A stretch of 64,000 nt of DNA. Origin: Nocardia iowensis. GTDB lineage: Bacteria; Actinomycetota; Actinomycetes; Mycobacteriales; Mycobacteriaceae. The stretch is from the NCBI RefSeq assembly GCF_019222765.1, contig NZ_CP078145.1, positions 5,952,001-6,016,000 on the forward strand, read 5' to 3'. Below are positions 19,645-27,672 of the stretch, in pieces. The notes beneath the pieces were generated by a model. The model was not told the origin of the DNA and ran no database searches. It saw only the letters and a program-made list of their open reading frames with translations. The position numbers and the translations under genes were made by a program. Numbering within the stretch: the stretch's first letter is position 1; each line of letters begins with the position of its first letter.

Positions 19645-20652
19645 TCAGGAGTTGCCCGCGACGATCACTTCGGGAATGCCGGTGCCGAGGGCGACCGGAC
19701 GGCAGACCGGCGCGGGGCTGCTCGGATCGAGCACGGTGAGCAGCAACTGCTGCACGAACGGGTCGTACACCATGTGGAAGTGCCCGGTCATGTCCGCGGC
19801 GCAGTGGTCCTGCACCACGATGTTCACCGCGCCGGGACCGCGCAGCGCGATGTTGCTGAACGGCTGGATCATCTCGTCGAACCGGCTGCCGATCGTCGTG
19901 TATTTCGGGCCGGGCACCGTGTCGCCGCCCGCGTTGAGGTCGGTCATGATCGGCGAACCCTGCGCCTGCTGCACCGCCGCGAGCGAGGTCACCCTGGCGA
20001 ACACCTGCAAGGCGCCGGGCACCGCCTGCGCGATCGGCACCAGTCCGTACATCACGCCGCCGTAGCTCGGCGACGCCAAGCCGACCCACTGCCCGACCTT
20101 CGGTGCGCCGCCGAGCTTGTTGACGTAATACCGGGTCACCGTCGCACCTTGGGAAAATCCGACCAGGTCGACCTGGCTGGCACCGGTCGCCGCGAGCACC
20201 TGGTCGACGAACCCGCCGACCTGGTGCGCGCTGAGCACCACGTCCTCGGTACCGTAGGTCTCGGCCCCCGGGCTACCGCCGTAGTTGAGCGCGAAGACGC
20301 AGAATCCGGCCGCGGCGAGCTGCGGCGCGATCGCCGAATAGTCCGAGTAGGCGCTGGAGTCGGTGCCGTGCGCGAGCACCACCGGCCGGGGCCGGGTGGT
20401 GCTCGGTTTGCAGCCGAAATCGTTGGTGCCCAACGGAACCGCGTTCGAATGGGTCTTCAGATACTGTGCCGCGCCCAGGTGATCGGACTGCGGCGGACCG
20501 GCTTGGGTCGGCACCTCGGGGGGTCGATATCCGGCGGGCACGGCCTGCGCCGCACCGGAGCCGAGCACCGCGACTCCGGCCAGCGCGACGACCAACACGG
20601 CCCTGCACAAGTGTGAATATCCCCAACCCCACAAACCCCAAGACTGTCGCAT
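19645..20652 (-). CDS. Secreted lipase/esterase, class-2 alpha/beta hydrolase
   Basis: 335 residues with a Sec signal peptide (hydrophobic segment about 17-36, likely cleavage after AAQA). The alpha/beta-hydrolase core has the oxyanion region PVVLAHGTDSS and the nucleophile elbow VGFSQGA (Ser about 167). The later DHCAADMTGHFHMVYDP segment probably supplies the catalytic His. The closest group is the bacterial triacylglycerol lipase family (lipase class 2, EstA type). An FGCKPS segment with a later VCRP suggests a disulfide in the exported enzyme. The gene lies alone between def and the padR gene on the same strand. Confidence 0.88.
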   Translation of the reverse strand: MRQSWGLWGWGYSHLCRAVLVVALAGVAVLGSGAAQAVPAGYRPPEVPTQAGPPQSDHLGAAQYLKTHSNAVPLGTNDFGCKPSTTRPRPVVLAHGTDSSAYSDYSAIAPQLAAAGFCVFALNYGGSPGAETYGTEDVVLSAHQVGGFVDQVLAATGASQVDLVGFSQGATVTRYYVNKLGGAPKVGQWVGLASPSYGGVMYGLVPIAQAVPGALQVFARVTSLAAVQQAQGSPIMTDLNAGGDTVPGPKYTTIGSRFDEMIQPFSNIALRGPGAVNIVVQDHCAADMTGHFHMVYDPFVQQLLLTVLDPSSPAPVCRPVALGTGIPEVIVAGNS

Positions 20653-20713
20653 CTCACAATGATCTACCGAAACCGCCCCAAATGTGCGCTCCGGCGCGGT
20701 GTTTCACACCCCG

Positions 20714-21367
20714 TTACTTTTCGGGGGTCTCGTCTTCGGCAAGAATTCGGTATAGGGACTTGCGCGTCTCGGTGAGCAGTTCCGCCGCGCGTGCCGCCTG
20801 CGCGGGGGTGCCCGCCGCCGCGACCTGTGCGACCGCGCCCATCAGCTGGCCGACGAGTTCCCGCAGGTCGATCGCCTGCGCGCCGACGTCTTCCTTGACG
20901 TCCGCCCACGGGTCGCCCAGGTCGTCCCGATGTTCGGTGACATAGGCGGTGCCTGCCTCGGTCAGTTGTGCCGTCTTGCGCCCGGCGATCTTTTCGATGA
21001 GGACCAGGCCCTCGTCTTCCAGCTGCGCCAGCGCAGGGTAGATCGATCCGGGGCTTGGGCGCCAGATGTCGTCGCTGCGCTCGCGGATCTGCTGGATGAG
21101 CTCGTAGCCGTGCATCGGCCGCTCGGTGAGCAGCAGCAGCACGGCCGCGCGCACATCGCCGCGCCTGCCCCGACCGCCGCGGCCGCGACCACGACCGAAG
21201 TGCGGTCCGAAGCCCGGCCCGAACCCTGGGCCGAAGCCCGGTCCGAAGTCGGGACCGTGACCGTGCCTGCCGCCGCGGCGGAACCGCTGCCGTGGGTCGA
21301 AGTCCTCGCCGCCCGGCCGCTGCCGGGGGCCACGTCGTCCGAATTCTCGATGTCCTTGGTGTTCCAT
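20714..21367 (-). CDS. PadR-family transcriptional regulator
   Basis: 217 residues from the ATG at 21367, chosen for a GAGGAGG site 5 nt upstream. The winged-helix PadR domain begins near residue 70: RAAVLLLLTERPMHGYELIQ, then SPGSIYPALAQLEDEGLV and the wing AGRKTAQLTEAG. The C-terminal helices would dimerise. Residues about 30-65 are a Gly/Phe/Pro/Arg linker with the repeat FGPG (four near copies) and an RGRGRGGRGRR stretch. A perfect 14-bp palindrome 40 nt upstream is a likely autoregulatory operator. The ligand and target genes are unknown; no transporter is adjacent. Confidence 0.9.
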   Translation of the reverse strand: MEHQGHREFGRRGPRQRPGGEDFDPRQRFRRGGRHGHGPDFGPGFGPGFGPGFGPHFGRGRGRGGRGRRGDVRAAVLLLLTERPMHGYELIQQIRERSDDIWRPSPGSIYPALAQLEDEGLVLIEKIAGRKTAQLTEAGTAYVTEHRDDLGDPWADVKEDVGAQAIDLRELVGQLMGAVAQVAAAGTPAQAARAAELLTETRKSLYRILAEDETPEK

Positions 21368-21406
21368 GTAAGCCTCCTCAGGCTCTCGTGTTCGTTTCAT
21401 ATTATC

Positions 21407-21420
21407 GACGATATATCGTC
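21407..21420. promoter_or_regulatory. Palindromic PadR operator
   Basis: GACGATATATCGTC is a perfect 14-bp dyad between the padR start and the pseudogene on the other strand. PadR regulators commonly bind AT-centred palindromes that contain ATAT, and autoregulation is usual. The site also overlaps the presumed promoter of padR. Confidence 0.65.
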
Positions 21421-21435
21421 AATGCATCGAGCGCA

Positions 21436-21628
21436 AGAGTGGGCGAGAAAATTCCGTTCTGATCCGTGCGGGCGGAGCGGGACGGTCGCGGCGCCCTTCG
21501 GTGCGATCGGTTTGCCGTCCATCGATCCCGCGGATATCGCCGCAGTCGCGGCGGTGGCATTGGCCGAGGACTGACATTCCGGACGGGTCTACACGCTCAC
21601 CGGGCCCGTCCTGACCGGCCCGCGCCCC
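21436..21628 (+). pseudogene. Remnant of an NmrA-like NAD(P)-binding oxidoreductase (C-terminal fragment)
   Basis: One plus-strand frame reads TVAAPFG, then PSIDPADIAAVAAVALAED, a TGA stop at 21572-21574, and in the same frame HSGRVYTLTGPVLTGPR. That series is the conserved C-terminal part of NmrA/SDR-type NAD(P)-binding proteins, where IDPxDIAAVA, EDGHxGxxYxLTGP is the norm; the stop replaces the expected Gly codon (GGA to TGA). The N-terminal Rossmann half is missing and no start is present. Such oxidoreductases are often the divergent target of PadR or TetR regulators, so this may be the lost partner of the padR gene. Confidence 0.7.
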
Positions 21629-22324
21629 TTATGTGGTCCGGTCGAAGACTCGAATGTGCTGCTCCCCTTGGCGATCCCGAACATCGACGCCGAGTCCGAG
21701 CAGCTCCTCCTCGAGTTCTTCGACCACGAGAGGTTTCTTGTCCGCCAGTGCGCGCCGCCGGGCCCGCAGGACGGCGTCGACGGCCGTGTCGGTCTCCGGG
21801 CGACCATCGACCCAACGGAGGAAGTCCGTGCCGAACGGGTCGTTCCGATCGAGCCACGGGTAGCTGTGGCCGCGGAATGCGTTCTCGATATCGTTGCGCC
21901 TCAGGTCGTTCGCGCCGAAGCGGGCGAGTCGGCGCTTGTCCTGGTCGGTGAGTACCAGGTCGGCGTCCTCACGGAACACGGCGGCGATCTTCTTGCGCGG
22001 CACGTGCTGCGCGCGACCGTTCTTGGACAGCTCGACGTGGTCGTCGGCGACGATGAGGGTCAGGCTCTCCTGGCGGGCGATCTCGAAAAGCACCAGCCCC
22101 GCAACGACTCCGATGATCGTGGTGACCGGCACCAGCCACACCGTGGGCACCGTCATCGCGATCCGCAGCGGGGCCGGGGCCGAGTCGACGGTGTCGGTCA
22201 ACCAGCGGCCGACCGGCGGTACCGCGAATCCGATGCCGGCGCCGATGGCGAGCCCACCGGTCCCGAACAGCCAGGCCCACAGCGTGGAGAAGCGCAGCAC
22301 GGTGGGCGCGGAGGTAGTCGTCAT
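21629..22324 (-). CDS. YqeB-like membrane protein with a PH-like domain
   Basis: 231 residues. Two membrane helices occupy about 16-36 and 60-82. The rest is cytoplasmic: SLTLIVADDHVELSKNG starts a PH-like beta domain, followed by VPRKKIAAVFREDADLVLTDQDKRRLAR and a helical tail rich in acidic residues (VVEELEEELLGLGVDV). The arrangement matches uncharacterised YqeB-type proteins of Bacillus and actinobacteria; the function is unknown. The start overlaps the stop of the upstream tetR gene by 4 nt (ATGA), so the two are co-translated and the regulator probably controls this gene. Confidence 0.8.
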   Translation of the reverse strand: MTTTSAPTVLRFSTLWAWLFGTGGLAIGAGIGFAVPPVGRWLTDTVDSAPAPLRIAMTVPTVWLVPVTTIIGVVAGLVLFEIARQESLTLIVADDHVELSKNGRAQHVPRKKIAAVFREDADLVLTDQDKRRLARFGANDLRRNDIENAFRGHSYPWLDRNDPFGTDFLRWVDGRPETDTAVDAVLRARRRALADKKPLVVEELEEELLGLGVDVRDRQGEQHIRVFDRTT

Positions 22325-22926
22325 GAGTTCTCCGTTTCGATCGGTCGCAACAGCCGGGAGACGGTCGCGCGCACCAGCGGACGCGGGTCGCGAGGATTGG
22401 CGGGGTCGGCGTTGAGGAAGGCACCGTCGACGATGGCGAGAATCCAGCGCGCGGTTTCGGCGGGCTCGAATCCCGGGTCGAATTGCCCGGCGCGGATACC
22501 ACGATCGAGCAGTGTGGCAAGCGCCTCGGCGCTGAGCCGCGCGTCTTCCAGCACGACCTCGGTCAGTTCTTCGTCCTGATCGAGGCGGCGCAGCAACTCC
22601 ACCATCAGTCCGGGCGCCGCCGGGTCCAGCGCCTCACCGGCCAGTTCGTCGACGATGCCCACGATGGCTTCCAGACAATCTGTGCGATCAATGTGGCGCG
22701 CAATGACTTCGGCGTGCAGCGGAATCGACAGCTCGAAGATCGAGCGAAAGACGGCGGCCTTGTCCTTGAAGTAGTAGAAGACGCTGCCCGAACTCAGTCC
22801 GGCGGCACGCGCTATCTGCGTGGCCGTGGTGCGCTCGTATCCGTGTGTGGCGAACAACTCGGTGGCGGCGTGGGTGATCGCGGAACGTCGTTCGGCGACA
22901 CGATTCGGATCGACGGTACGGGCCAT
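22321..22926 (-). CDS. TetR/AcrR-family transcriptional regulator
   Basis: 201 residues. The N-terminal helix-turn-helix is textbook TetR: ITHAATELFATHGYERTTATQIARAAGLSSGSVFYYFKDK. The C-terminal ligand domain has SIPLHAEVIARHIDRTD and ETARWILAIVDGAFL. It forms an operon with the YqeB-like membrane protein, overlapping it by 4 nt. A 20-bp inverted repeat 16 nt before the start (22942-22961) is its likely operator and would also cover the promoter of the divergent gene at 22998. Ligand unknown. Confidence 0.92.
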   Translation of the reverse strand: MARTVDPNRVAERRSAITHAATELFATHGYERTTATQIARAAGLSSGSVFYYFKDKAAVFRSIFELSIPLHAEVIARHIDRTDCLEAIVGIVDELAGEALDPAAPGLMVELLRRLDQDEELTEVVLEDARLSAEALATLLDRGIRAGQFDPGFEPAETARWILAIVDGAFLNADPANPRDPRPLVRATVSRLLRPIETENS

Positions 22927-22941
22927 ACGCCGAGCCTATCA

Positions 22942-22961
22942 TTAACTGACTGAACAGTTAA
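22942..22961. promoter_or_regulatory. TetR operator, 7-6-7 inverted repeat
   Basis: TTAACTG, a 6-nt spacer, then CAGTTAA: a perfect inverted repeat in the tetR/22998 intergenic region, of the size and AT-content usual for TetR operators. An ACTGAA spacer adds a further partial half-site. It probably mediates autoregulation. Confidence 0.65.
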
Positions 22962-22997
22962 AGAATAGCTCCGCCGAGCGATTGCTACGGTTACCCT

Positions 22998-23441
22998 GTG
23001 GTGGACATCAGCATCGAGACCGAAACCCAAACGACCCAACGACTTCGAGGGGTCATCGCCGCCGCGGAGTTCGACGTGCACGAAGGCGTGTGGTGTTTTC
23101 GGGAGACTCCGCTGGCGAACCCGCCCCAGCTGTCGCCGCGCACCCTGGCGGTGGTGCGCGACGCGGACAGTTGGAGTGCGCTGGTGCCGTTCGCCGATGC
23201 CGACGGGGCCGACGTGGAGAAGTTCGGCTTGTTCTCGTTCCACTTCCCCGCCGGAATGGACAACAGCGGCTTCGTCGGCTGGCTCGCCAACCACCTCAAA
23301 CGCGCACTCGGCACCGGGGTGTTCGTGGTCTGCGGCAGCAACCGCGATCGCGGCGGCATCTACGACTACTGGGGTTGTCCGGTCGAGCTGTTGGCCGCGG
23401 TCGAGCGCGAGATCGAGACGTTGCGCTCGATCGAGAGCTAG
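22998..23441 (+). CDS. Conserved hypothetical protein (possibly DUF6196-like)
   Basis: 147 residues from GTG (a second GTG is the next codon). I do not recognise the family with certainty. The protein is soluble and well ordered: an N-terminal helix (TTQRLRGVIAAAEFDVHEG), aromatic strands, FGLFSFHFPAGMDNSGFVGW, ANHLKRALGTGVFVVCGSN, and a cysteine-containing IYDYWGCPVE near the end. The two Cys residues and the GVFVVCG-to-YWGCP spacing look like a conserved site. It is divergent from tetR across a dyad operator, so it may be in the regulon. It converges on the SSI gene, and the two TAG stops share the same CTAG. Confidence 0.7.
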   Translation: MVDISIETETQTTQRLRGVIAAAEFDVHEGVWCFRETPLANPPQLSPRTLAVVRDADSWSALVPFADADGADVEKFGLFSFHFPAGMDNSGFVGWLANHLKRALGTGVFVVCGSNRDRGGIYDYWGCPVELLAAVEREIETLRSIES

Positions 23442-23842
23442 AAGACGGGCGTGGTCTTGGCACGCAGCTCACAGGTGTTGCCGAACTGCTTCTCCCACTT
23501 GATCGTTTTGCCCTGCCAGGTGCCGGTGGCCGTCGCGGTGACCGGATCGTAGATCTGCGCGCACACGGCAACAGGATCGCCGACCAGCTTGTCGAAGTCG
23601 CCGCCCGCCGCCGCCAACGCGACACAGGCCGCCGCGGCGTCGGTGTGGCTGCCGCCGGGCGGATCACAGGTGAGGGTGACGCGCGTCGGGTTGACACCCG
23701 GGCTCTCCCCCGCACTGACCGTCAGGTCCAGGGTGGTCTTCGATGGCTCGGAATCGTTGTCGGCGCATGCCACCGACAGCGCCAGGGTCACGACCGCAAG
23801 GCACACGGACGCGACGGTGCGGCGAAGCGTAGAGGTCGTCAT
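23438..23842 (-). CDS. Subtilisin-inhibitor-like (SSI family) lipoprotein
   Basis: 134 residues. The N terminus is a lipoprotein signal with lipobox LSVAC (Cys about 26), so the protein should be surface-anchored. The mature part has the SSI-family pattern: VTLTCDPPGGSHTDAAAACV, ALAAAGGDFDKLV, VCAQIYDPVTATATGTWQGK, then WEKQFGNTCEL. The four cysteines are in the places of the two SSI disulfides. Classical SSI proteins of Streptomyces inhibit extracellular subtilisin-like proteases; the reactive loop just after the second disulfide Cys reads IYDPVT, so specificity is not clear. A role against own or foreign proteases is likely but unproven. Confidence 0.82.
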   Translation of the reverse strand: MTTSTLRRTVASVCLAVVTLALSVACADNDSEPSKTTLDLTVSAGESPGVNPTRVTLTCDPPGGSHTDAAAACVALAAAGGDFDKLVGDPVAVCAQIYDPVTATATGTWQGKTIKWEKQFGNTCELRAKTTPVF

Positions 23843-23903
23843 TGTCAGAGTTAATCATGGGCAAATGAATGGCGGGCTCGACGCGCGCAGCACGCGAGCG
23901 CGA

Positions 23904-26057
23904 TCAGCCGATGTCCACCGGGTCGATCTGGACGCGCAGGGGTGCGTCGGAGCGGTGCGTGCTCCGGATGGCCTGGGCGGCGGTGAGGGCCCGGGCCAGG
24001 TGTGTGCCGGACTTGCGGTCGACGCGTAGCAGAATGCGTTCGACTTCGGCGGGGGAATCGCCGGAGGAGAAGGGTTTACGGGCACCATCCGGCAACGGGA
24101 CCGGGCCCAGCACGTCGACCCCATCGGGAAGGGTTGCGGCGGACAGCAATTCGGTGATGGAGTCGGTGGTGCCGTCGATCGCGGCCATCCGGACGGCGGG
24201 CGGGAAGCCGACCTCGGCGCGGGCGGCCAGTTCGGCGCGGGCATGACCGATCGGGTCCCAGCGGACCAGGGCCTGCACGGTGGGGATGGCCGGGTCGCCC
24301 ATCACGATGACCTGACCGCGTGAGCGCACCAACGTCGCGGCGGTCATCCAGCGGCGCAGTGCGTCTTCGGCGGCGCGCAGGTCCGCGCGGCCGAGCAGGG
24401 CCCAGCTGTCGAGCAGGAGGGCGACACCGTAGCCGCCGGGCAGCACCGGTTCGGCGCCGACGGTGGCGACCACGACCTGCGGGCCCGGCTCCACCGTATC
24501 GAGCATCGCGCCGCCGCCGGAGCCGCGAATGGGCACGCCGGGAAAGGCCCGCCCGAGTTCTTCCGCGGTGCGGGTCGCGCCGATCACCACCGCGCGCAGG
24601 GCTCGCGAACCACAGGACGAGCAGCGGAACGCCGCCTCGGTGATACCGCACCATCGACAGCTCGGACTGTGCGCGGCGTCGCCCTGCGAATCACTGTGCC
24701 GGGCACGGCCATCCGGCAGTGCCAGCGGTCCGTTGCAGTGCCGGCACCTGGCTGGAGTCCGGCACTTCGCACAGGCCAGCGACGGGACGTAGCCGCGGCG
24801 CGGCACCTGCACCAGCACGCCCGCGCCTTCTTTCAGCGCCGCCCGTGCGGCGGCGTACGCCACCCCGGGGATGCGGACCGCGCGCGCCACCGGATCTCGC
24901 TCCAGTGCGATATCCGAATCGCCCGGCACGCTGATTCGTGGCGCCGCCTCGCGCACCAGCGCCCGATCGGCGACCAGATCATGCGCCCACCCGGAATCGA
25001 CGACCGCTTGGATCTCGGCTGTCCGCGCGAAACCGGCGGCGACGAATGCCGCTCCGGTCTCGTGCGACCGCAGCATCGCCACCTCGCGCGCATGCGGATA
25101 CGGTGCCCTCGGTTCGGCGTAAGTGTCGTCTCCGTCGTCCCAGATCGCTATCAGCCCAAGGTTTTTCGCCGGTGCGAAGACCGCGCTGCGCGTACCGACA
25201 ACCACCTGTGCCGTGCCACGCAACACGGCCAGCCACCGCCGATACCGCGCGGCTGGTCCGAGCCCAGCGGATAGCCCGACCGCCGAATCCCCCAGCAACC
25301 GAACGCATTCCGCCAGCACCCGATCCAGATCCCGCTGATCCGGCACCATCAAGATCGCGCTGCGTCCCTGCCCGACCACTGCCGCCGCCAACTCCGCCAA
25401 CCGCCGCGGCCAGTCCTCCCCCGGCAATGCCTGCCATGCCGCCCGTGGGCCTTTGCCTTGCGTCAGTGCGGTGATGAATGCCGGGCCGTGGATATATCGC
25501 TGCCACGGCGTGTGGTCGAAGGAGACCGCAGGCTCAGCGACCTGCCCAGCTTCGGGCGCGGCGGCCGGATCGGGACTCACGACATCCGGTGAAATATCCG
25601 TCGAATCCTCTTGCGCCACATCGGCTTCAGCCGACTTCTTCTTCGCCCCACCGGACTCCGTGCGGGCGTGACGCGGCGGGATAGCCAGCCGCAGAACGTC
25701 GGCACGCGTGCCCGCGTACCGAGCGGCCACCACGGTGGCCAGCTTCAATATCTCCGGTGTGAGGACGCGCTCACCCGAGACGACCCGTTCGAGTTTCACC
25801 AGTTTGCCGCTGTGCTCGCTGTGCGTGAGACGCTCCAGCAGGTATCCGTCGACGAGGCGACCAGCGAAGCGGACGCGAACCCGGACGCCGGGCTTGGCGA
25901 TGGCGTCCAGGTCGGGCGGAACCAGGTAGTCGAAGTCGCGGTCCAAATGGGCCGGGGACAGCAGCGGGAGCACCCGAGCGATCGGGTGCTCCACGGCTGT
26001 GGGGCCCGCGGGCGGGTCCCCCGGTGTGGCGGGGGTGCCCGCCGCGGGTTCGTTCAC
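23904..26057 (-). CDS. priA: PriA-like primosomal protein N', helicase motifs lost
   Basis: 717 residues. The 3'-DNA-binding domain is at the N terminus (VARVLPL-type IARVLPLLSPAHLDRDFDYLVP). The zinc module is intact: CAKCRTPARCRHCNGPL, then CRWCGITEAAFRCSSCG, eight cysteines in all. The helicase core is degenerate. Where E. coli PriA has the Walker A GVTGSGKT this protein has ALPGEDWPRR, and the DEAH box position reads IWDDGDDTYAEPRAPYPHARE. This loss is known for actinobacterial PriA proteins, which probably load the primosome without unwinding. The gene follows metK as in M. tuberculosis (Rv1402), but repeats of the metK 3' end intervene. A Lys/Asp/Pro-rich linker occupies about 130-175. 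Confidence 0.92.
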   Translation of the reverse strand: MNEPAAGTPATPGDPPAGPTAVEHPIARVLPLLSPAHLDRDFDYLVPPDLDAIAKPGVRVRVRFAGRLVDGYLLERLTHSEHSGKLVKLERVVSGERVLTPEILKLATVVAARYAGTRADVLRLAIPPRHARTESGGAKKKSAEADVAQEDSTDISPDVVSPDPAAAPEAGQVAEPAVSFDHTPWQRYIHGPAFITALTQGKGPRAAWQALPGEDWPRRLAELAAAVVGQGRSAILMVPDQRDLDRVLAECVRLLGDSAVGLSAGLGPAARYRRWLAVLRGTAQVVVGTRSAVFAPAKNLGLIAIWDDGDDTYAEPRAPYPHAREVAMLRSHETGAAFVAAGFARTAEIQAVVDSGWAHDLVADRALVREAAPRISVPGDSDIALERDPVARAVRIPGVAYAAARAALKEGAGVLVQVPRRGYVPSLACAKCRTPARCRHCNGPLALPDGRARHSDSQGDAAHSPSCRWCGITEAAFRCSSCGSRALRAVVIGATRTAEELGRAFPGVPIRGSGGGAMLDTVEPGPQVVVATVGAEPVLPGGYGVALLLDSWALLGRADLRAAEDALRRWMTAATLVRSRGQVIVMGDPAIPTVQALVRWDPIGHARAELAARAEVGFPPAVRMAAIDGTTDSITELLSAATLPDGVDVLGPVPLPDGARKPFSSGDSPAEVERILLRVDRKSGTHLARALTAAQAIRSTHRSDAPLRVQIDPVDIG

Positions 26058-26072
26058 TCGGTGCGGTTGGAC

Positions 26073-26310
26073 CTACAGGCCGACGGCCGCGCGCAGCTTG
26101 TCGGCACGCATCGGATGCAGCCTCCCAGGGCAGGTCGACGTATCCACACCAGCCGCCTCCCTACAGGCCGACGGCCGCGCGCAGCTTGTCGGCACGCATC
26201 GGATGCAGCCTCCCAGGGCAGGTCGACGTATCCACCAGCCACCGCCCTACAGGCCGACGGCCGCGCGCAGCTTGTCGGCACGGTCCGTGTGCTCCCATGG
26301 CAGGTCGACG
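26073..26310. repeat. Three tandem copies of the metK 3' end (86-88 bp units)
   Basis: Unit 1 runs 26073-26160, unit 2 26161-26246, and unit 3 begins at 26247 and is the genuine last codons of metK. The first 36 nt (CTACAGGCCGACGGCCGCGC onward) are identical in all three. Units 1 and 2 agree for about 75 nt and differ from unit 3 in the middle by several substitutions and a net 4-nt insertion that shifts the frame. Only unit 3 is translated. The array fills the whole metK-priA spacer. Confidence 0.92.
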
Positions 26311-27458
26311 TCGGTGCGGCCGAAGTGGCCGTACGCGGCGGTCGGTGCGTAGATCGGGCGCAGCAGGTCCAGGTCGCGGATGATCGCGCCGGGGCGCAGG
26401 TCGAAGACCTCGGCGATGGCGGCCGAAATGCGGGCCGGGTCCACCTTTTCGGTGCCGAAGGTCTCCACGAACAGGCCGACCGGTGCGGATTTTCCGATGG
26501 CGTACGCCACCTGGACCTCTACGCGCTCGGACAGTCCGGCCGCGACGACGTTCTTGGCGACCCAGCGCATGGCGTAGGCGGCCGAGCGGTCGACCTTCGA
26601 CGGGTCCTTGCCGGAGAAGGCGCCGCCGCCGTGGCGAGCCATGCCGCCGTAGGTGTCGACGATGATCTTGCGGCCGGTCAGGCCCGCGTCGCCCATCGGG
26701 CCGCCGAGCACGAACTTGCCGGTCGGGTTGACCAGCAGCCGGATGTTCGAGGTGTCCAGCGACGGCAGCTCGAGGTCGGCGAGCACCGCGTCGACGACCT
26801 TTTCCCGAATGTCGGGTGCGAGCAGATTGTCCAGGTCGATATCGGCGGCGTGCTGGGTGGAGATGACGACCGTGTCGAGCCGGACCGGACGGTCACCCTC
26901 GTATTCGATGGTGACCTGGGTCTTGCCGTCGGGCCGCAGGTACGGCAGCACGCCGGACTTGCGTACCTCGGTCAGCCGACGCGACAGCCGGTGCGCGAGC
27001 GCGATGGGCAGCGGCATCAGCTCGGGGGTGTCGGTGGTCGCGTAGCCGAACATCAGGCCCTGATCGCCAGCGCCCTGCTTCTCGATTTCGTCGTCAGAGC
27101 CGCCGACGCGCGCCTCGTGCGAGGTGTCGACGCCCTGCGCGATATCCGGCGACTGCGCGCCGATCGCGATATTCACCCCACAGGAATTCCCGTCGAAACC
27201 CTTTGCCGACGAGTCGTAACCGATTTCCAGCACCTTTTCCCGGACGATCCGGGGAATATCGGCGTAGGCCGAAGTGGTGACCTCACCCGCAACGTGCACC
27301 TGGCCCGTTGTCACGAGAGTTTCCACCGCGACCCGGCTGCGCGGGTCCTCGGTGAGCAACGCGTCGAGGATGGAATCGCTGATGGCGTCACAGATCTTGT
27401 CCGGGTGACCTTCGGTCACGGACTCACTGGTGAATAGCCGGCTGCCGGACGTGCGCAC
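26247..27458 (-). CDS. metK: S-adenosylmethionine synthetase
   Basis: 403 residues from GTG. It makes SAM from methionine and ATP. Both MAT signatures are present: [12 protein letters not shown] (signature 1) and [16 protein letters not shown] (signature 2, phosphate loop). The start [20 protein letters not shown] carries the ATP-binding His, and the C terminus reads [26 protein letters not shown]-like site precedes the GTG. The order metK, coaBC, rpoZ, gmk, mihF is that of M. tuberculosis Rv1392-Rv1388. The extra partial copies of its 3' end are unusual. No SAM riboswitch was recognised in the leader. Confidence 0.98.
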   Translation of the reverse strand: MRTSGSRLFTSESVTEGHPDKICDAISDSILDALLTEDPRSRVAVETLVTTGQVHVAGEVTTSAYADIPRIVREKVLEIGYDSSAKGFDGNSCGVNIAIGAQSPDIAQGVDTSHEARVGGSDDEIEKQGAGDQGLMFGYATTDTPELMPLPIALAHRLSRRLTEVRKSGVLPYLRPDGKTQVTIEYEGDRPVRLDTVVISTQHAADIDLDNLLAPDIREKVVDAVLADLELPSLDTSNIRLLVNPTGKFVLGGPMGDAGLTGRKIIVDTYGGMARHGGGAFSGKDPSKVDRSAAYAMRWVAKNVVAAGLSERVEVQVAYAIGKSAPVGLFVETFGTEKVDPARISAAIAEVFDLRPGAIIRDLDLLRPIYAPTAAYGHFGRTDVDLPWEHTDRADKLRAAVGL

Positions 27459-27571
27459 AGTTCTTCCCTCTCCCTCAACGGGTCATTCGTCTCGGATTGC
27501 GACAGTAACGCGATGCCGCTGCCGCGCAACCCTTCTTCTCAGACTATGGCAAACCACCGACGAGCTGGGTT

Positions 27572-27658
27572 CCGAGAGATCTCTATCTCAGACAGTTCAG
27601 CTGAACGGTCTCTCGGCGACCACGGCGTCGATGATTGATTACTGGGTCAGTATCCCAG
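27572..27658 (-). promoter_or_regulatory. Nested palindromes in the metK leader / coaBC 3' region
   Basis: Between coaBC and metK, an 8-bp stem (CCGAGAGA at 27572-27579 with TCTCTCGG at 27609-27616) encloses the perfect palindrome GTTCAGCTGAAC (27595-27606). AGAGATCTCT (27575-27584) is a further palindrome overlapping the left arm. A separate short hairpin, CTGGG/CCCAG (27642-27658), lies 15 nt after the coaBC stop and may end that transcript. The nested set may be an operator or a 5'-UTR structure for metK. Confidence 0.45.
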
Positions 27659-27672
27659 TCTCACAACGGATT

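Noticed and set aside
26073..26246. CRISPR array
   Set aside because: The 86-88-bp units contain no separate spacers and are copies of the metK 3' end.
27459..27672. SAM riboswitch before metK
   Set aside because: None of the SAM-I, SAM-II or SAM-IV core patterns I can recall is present; only unrelated palindromes were found.
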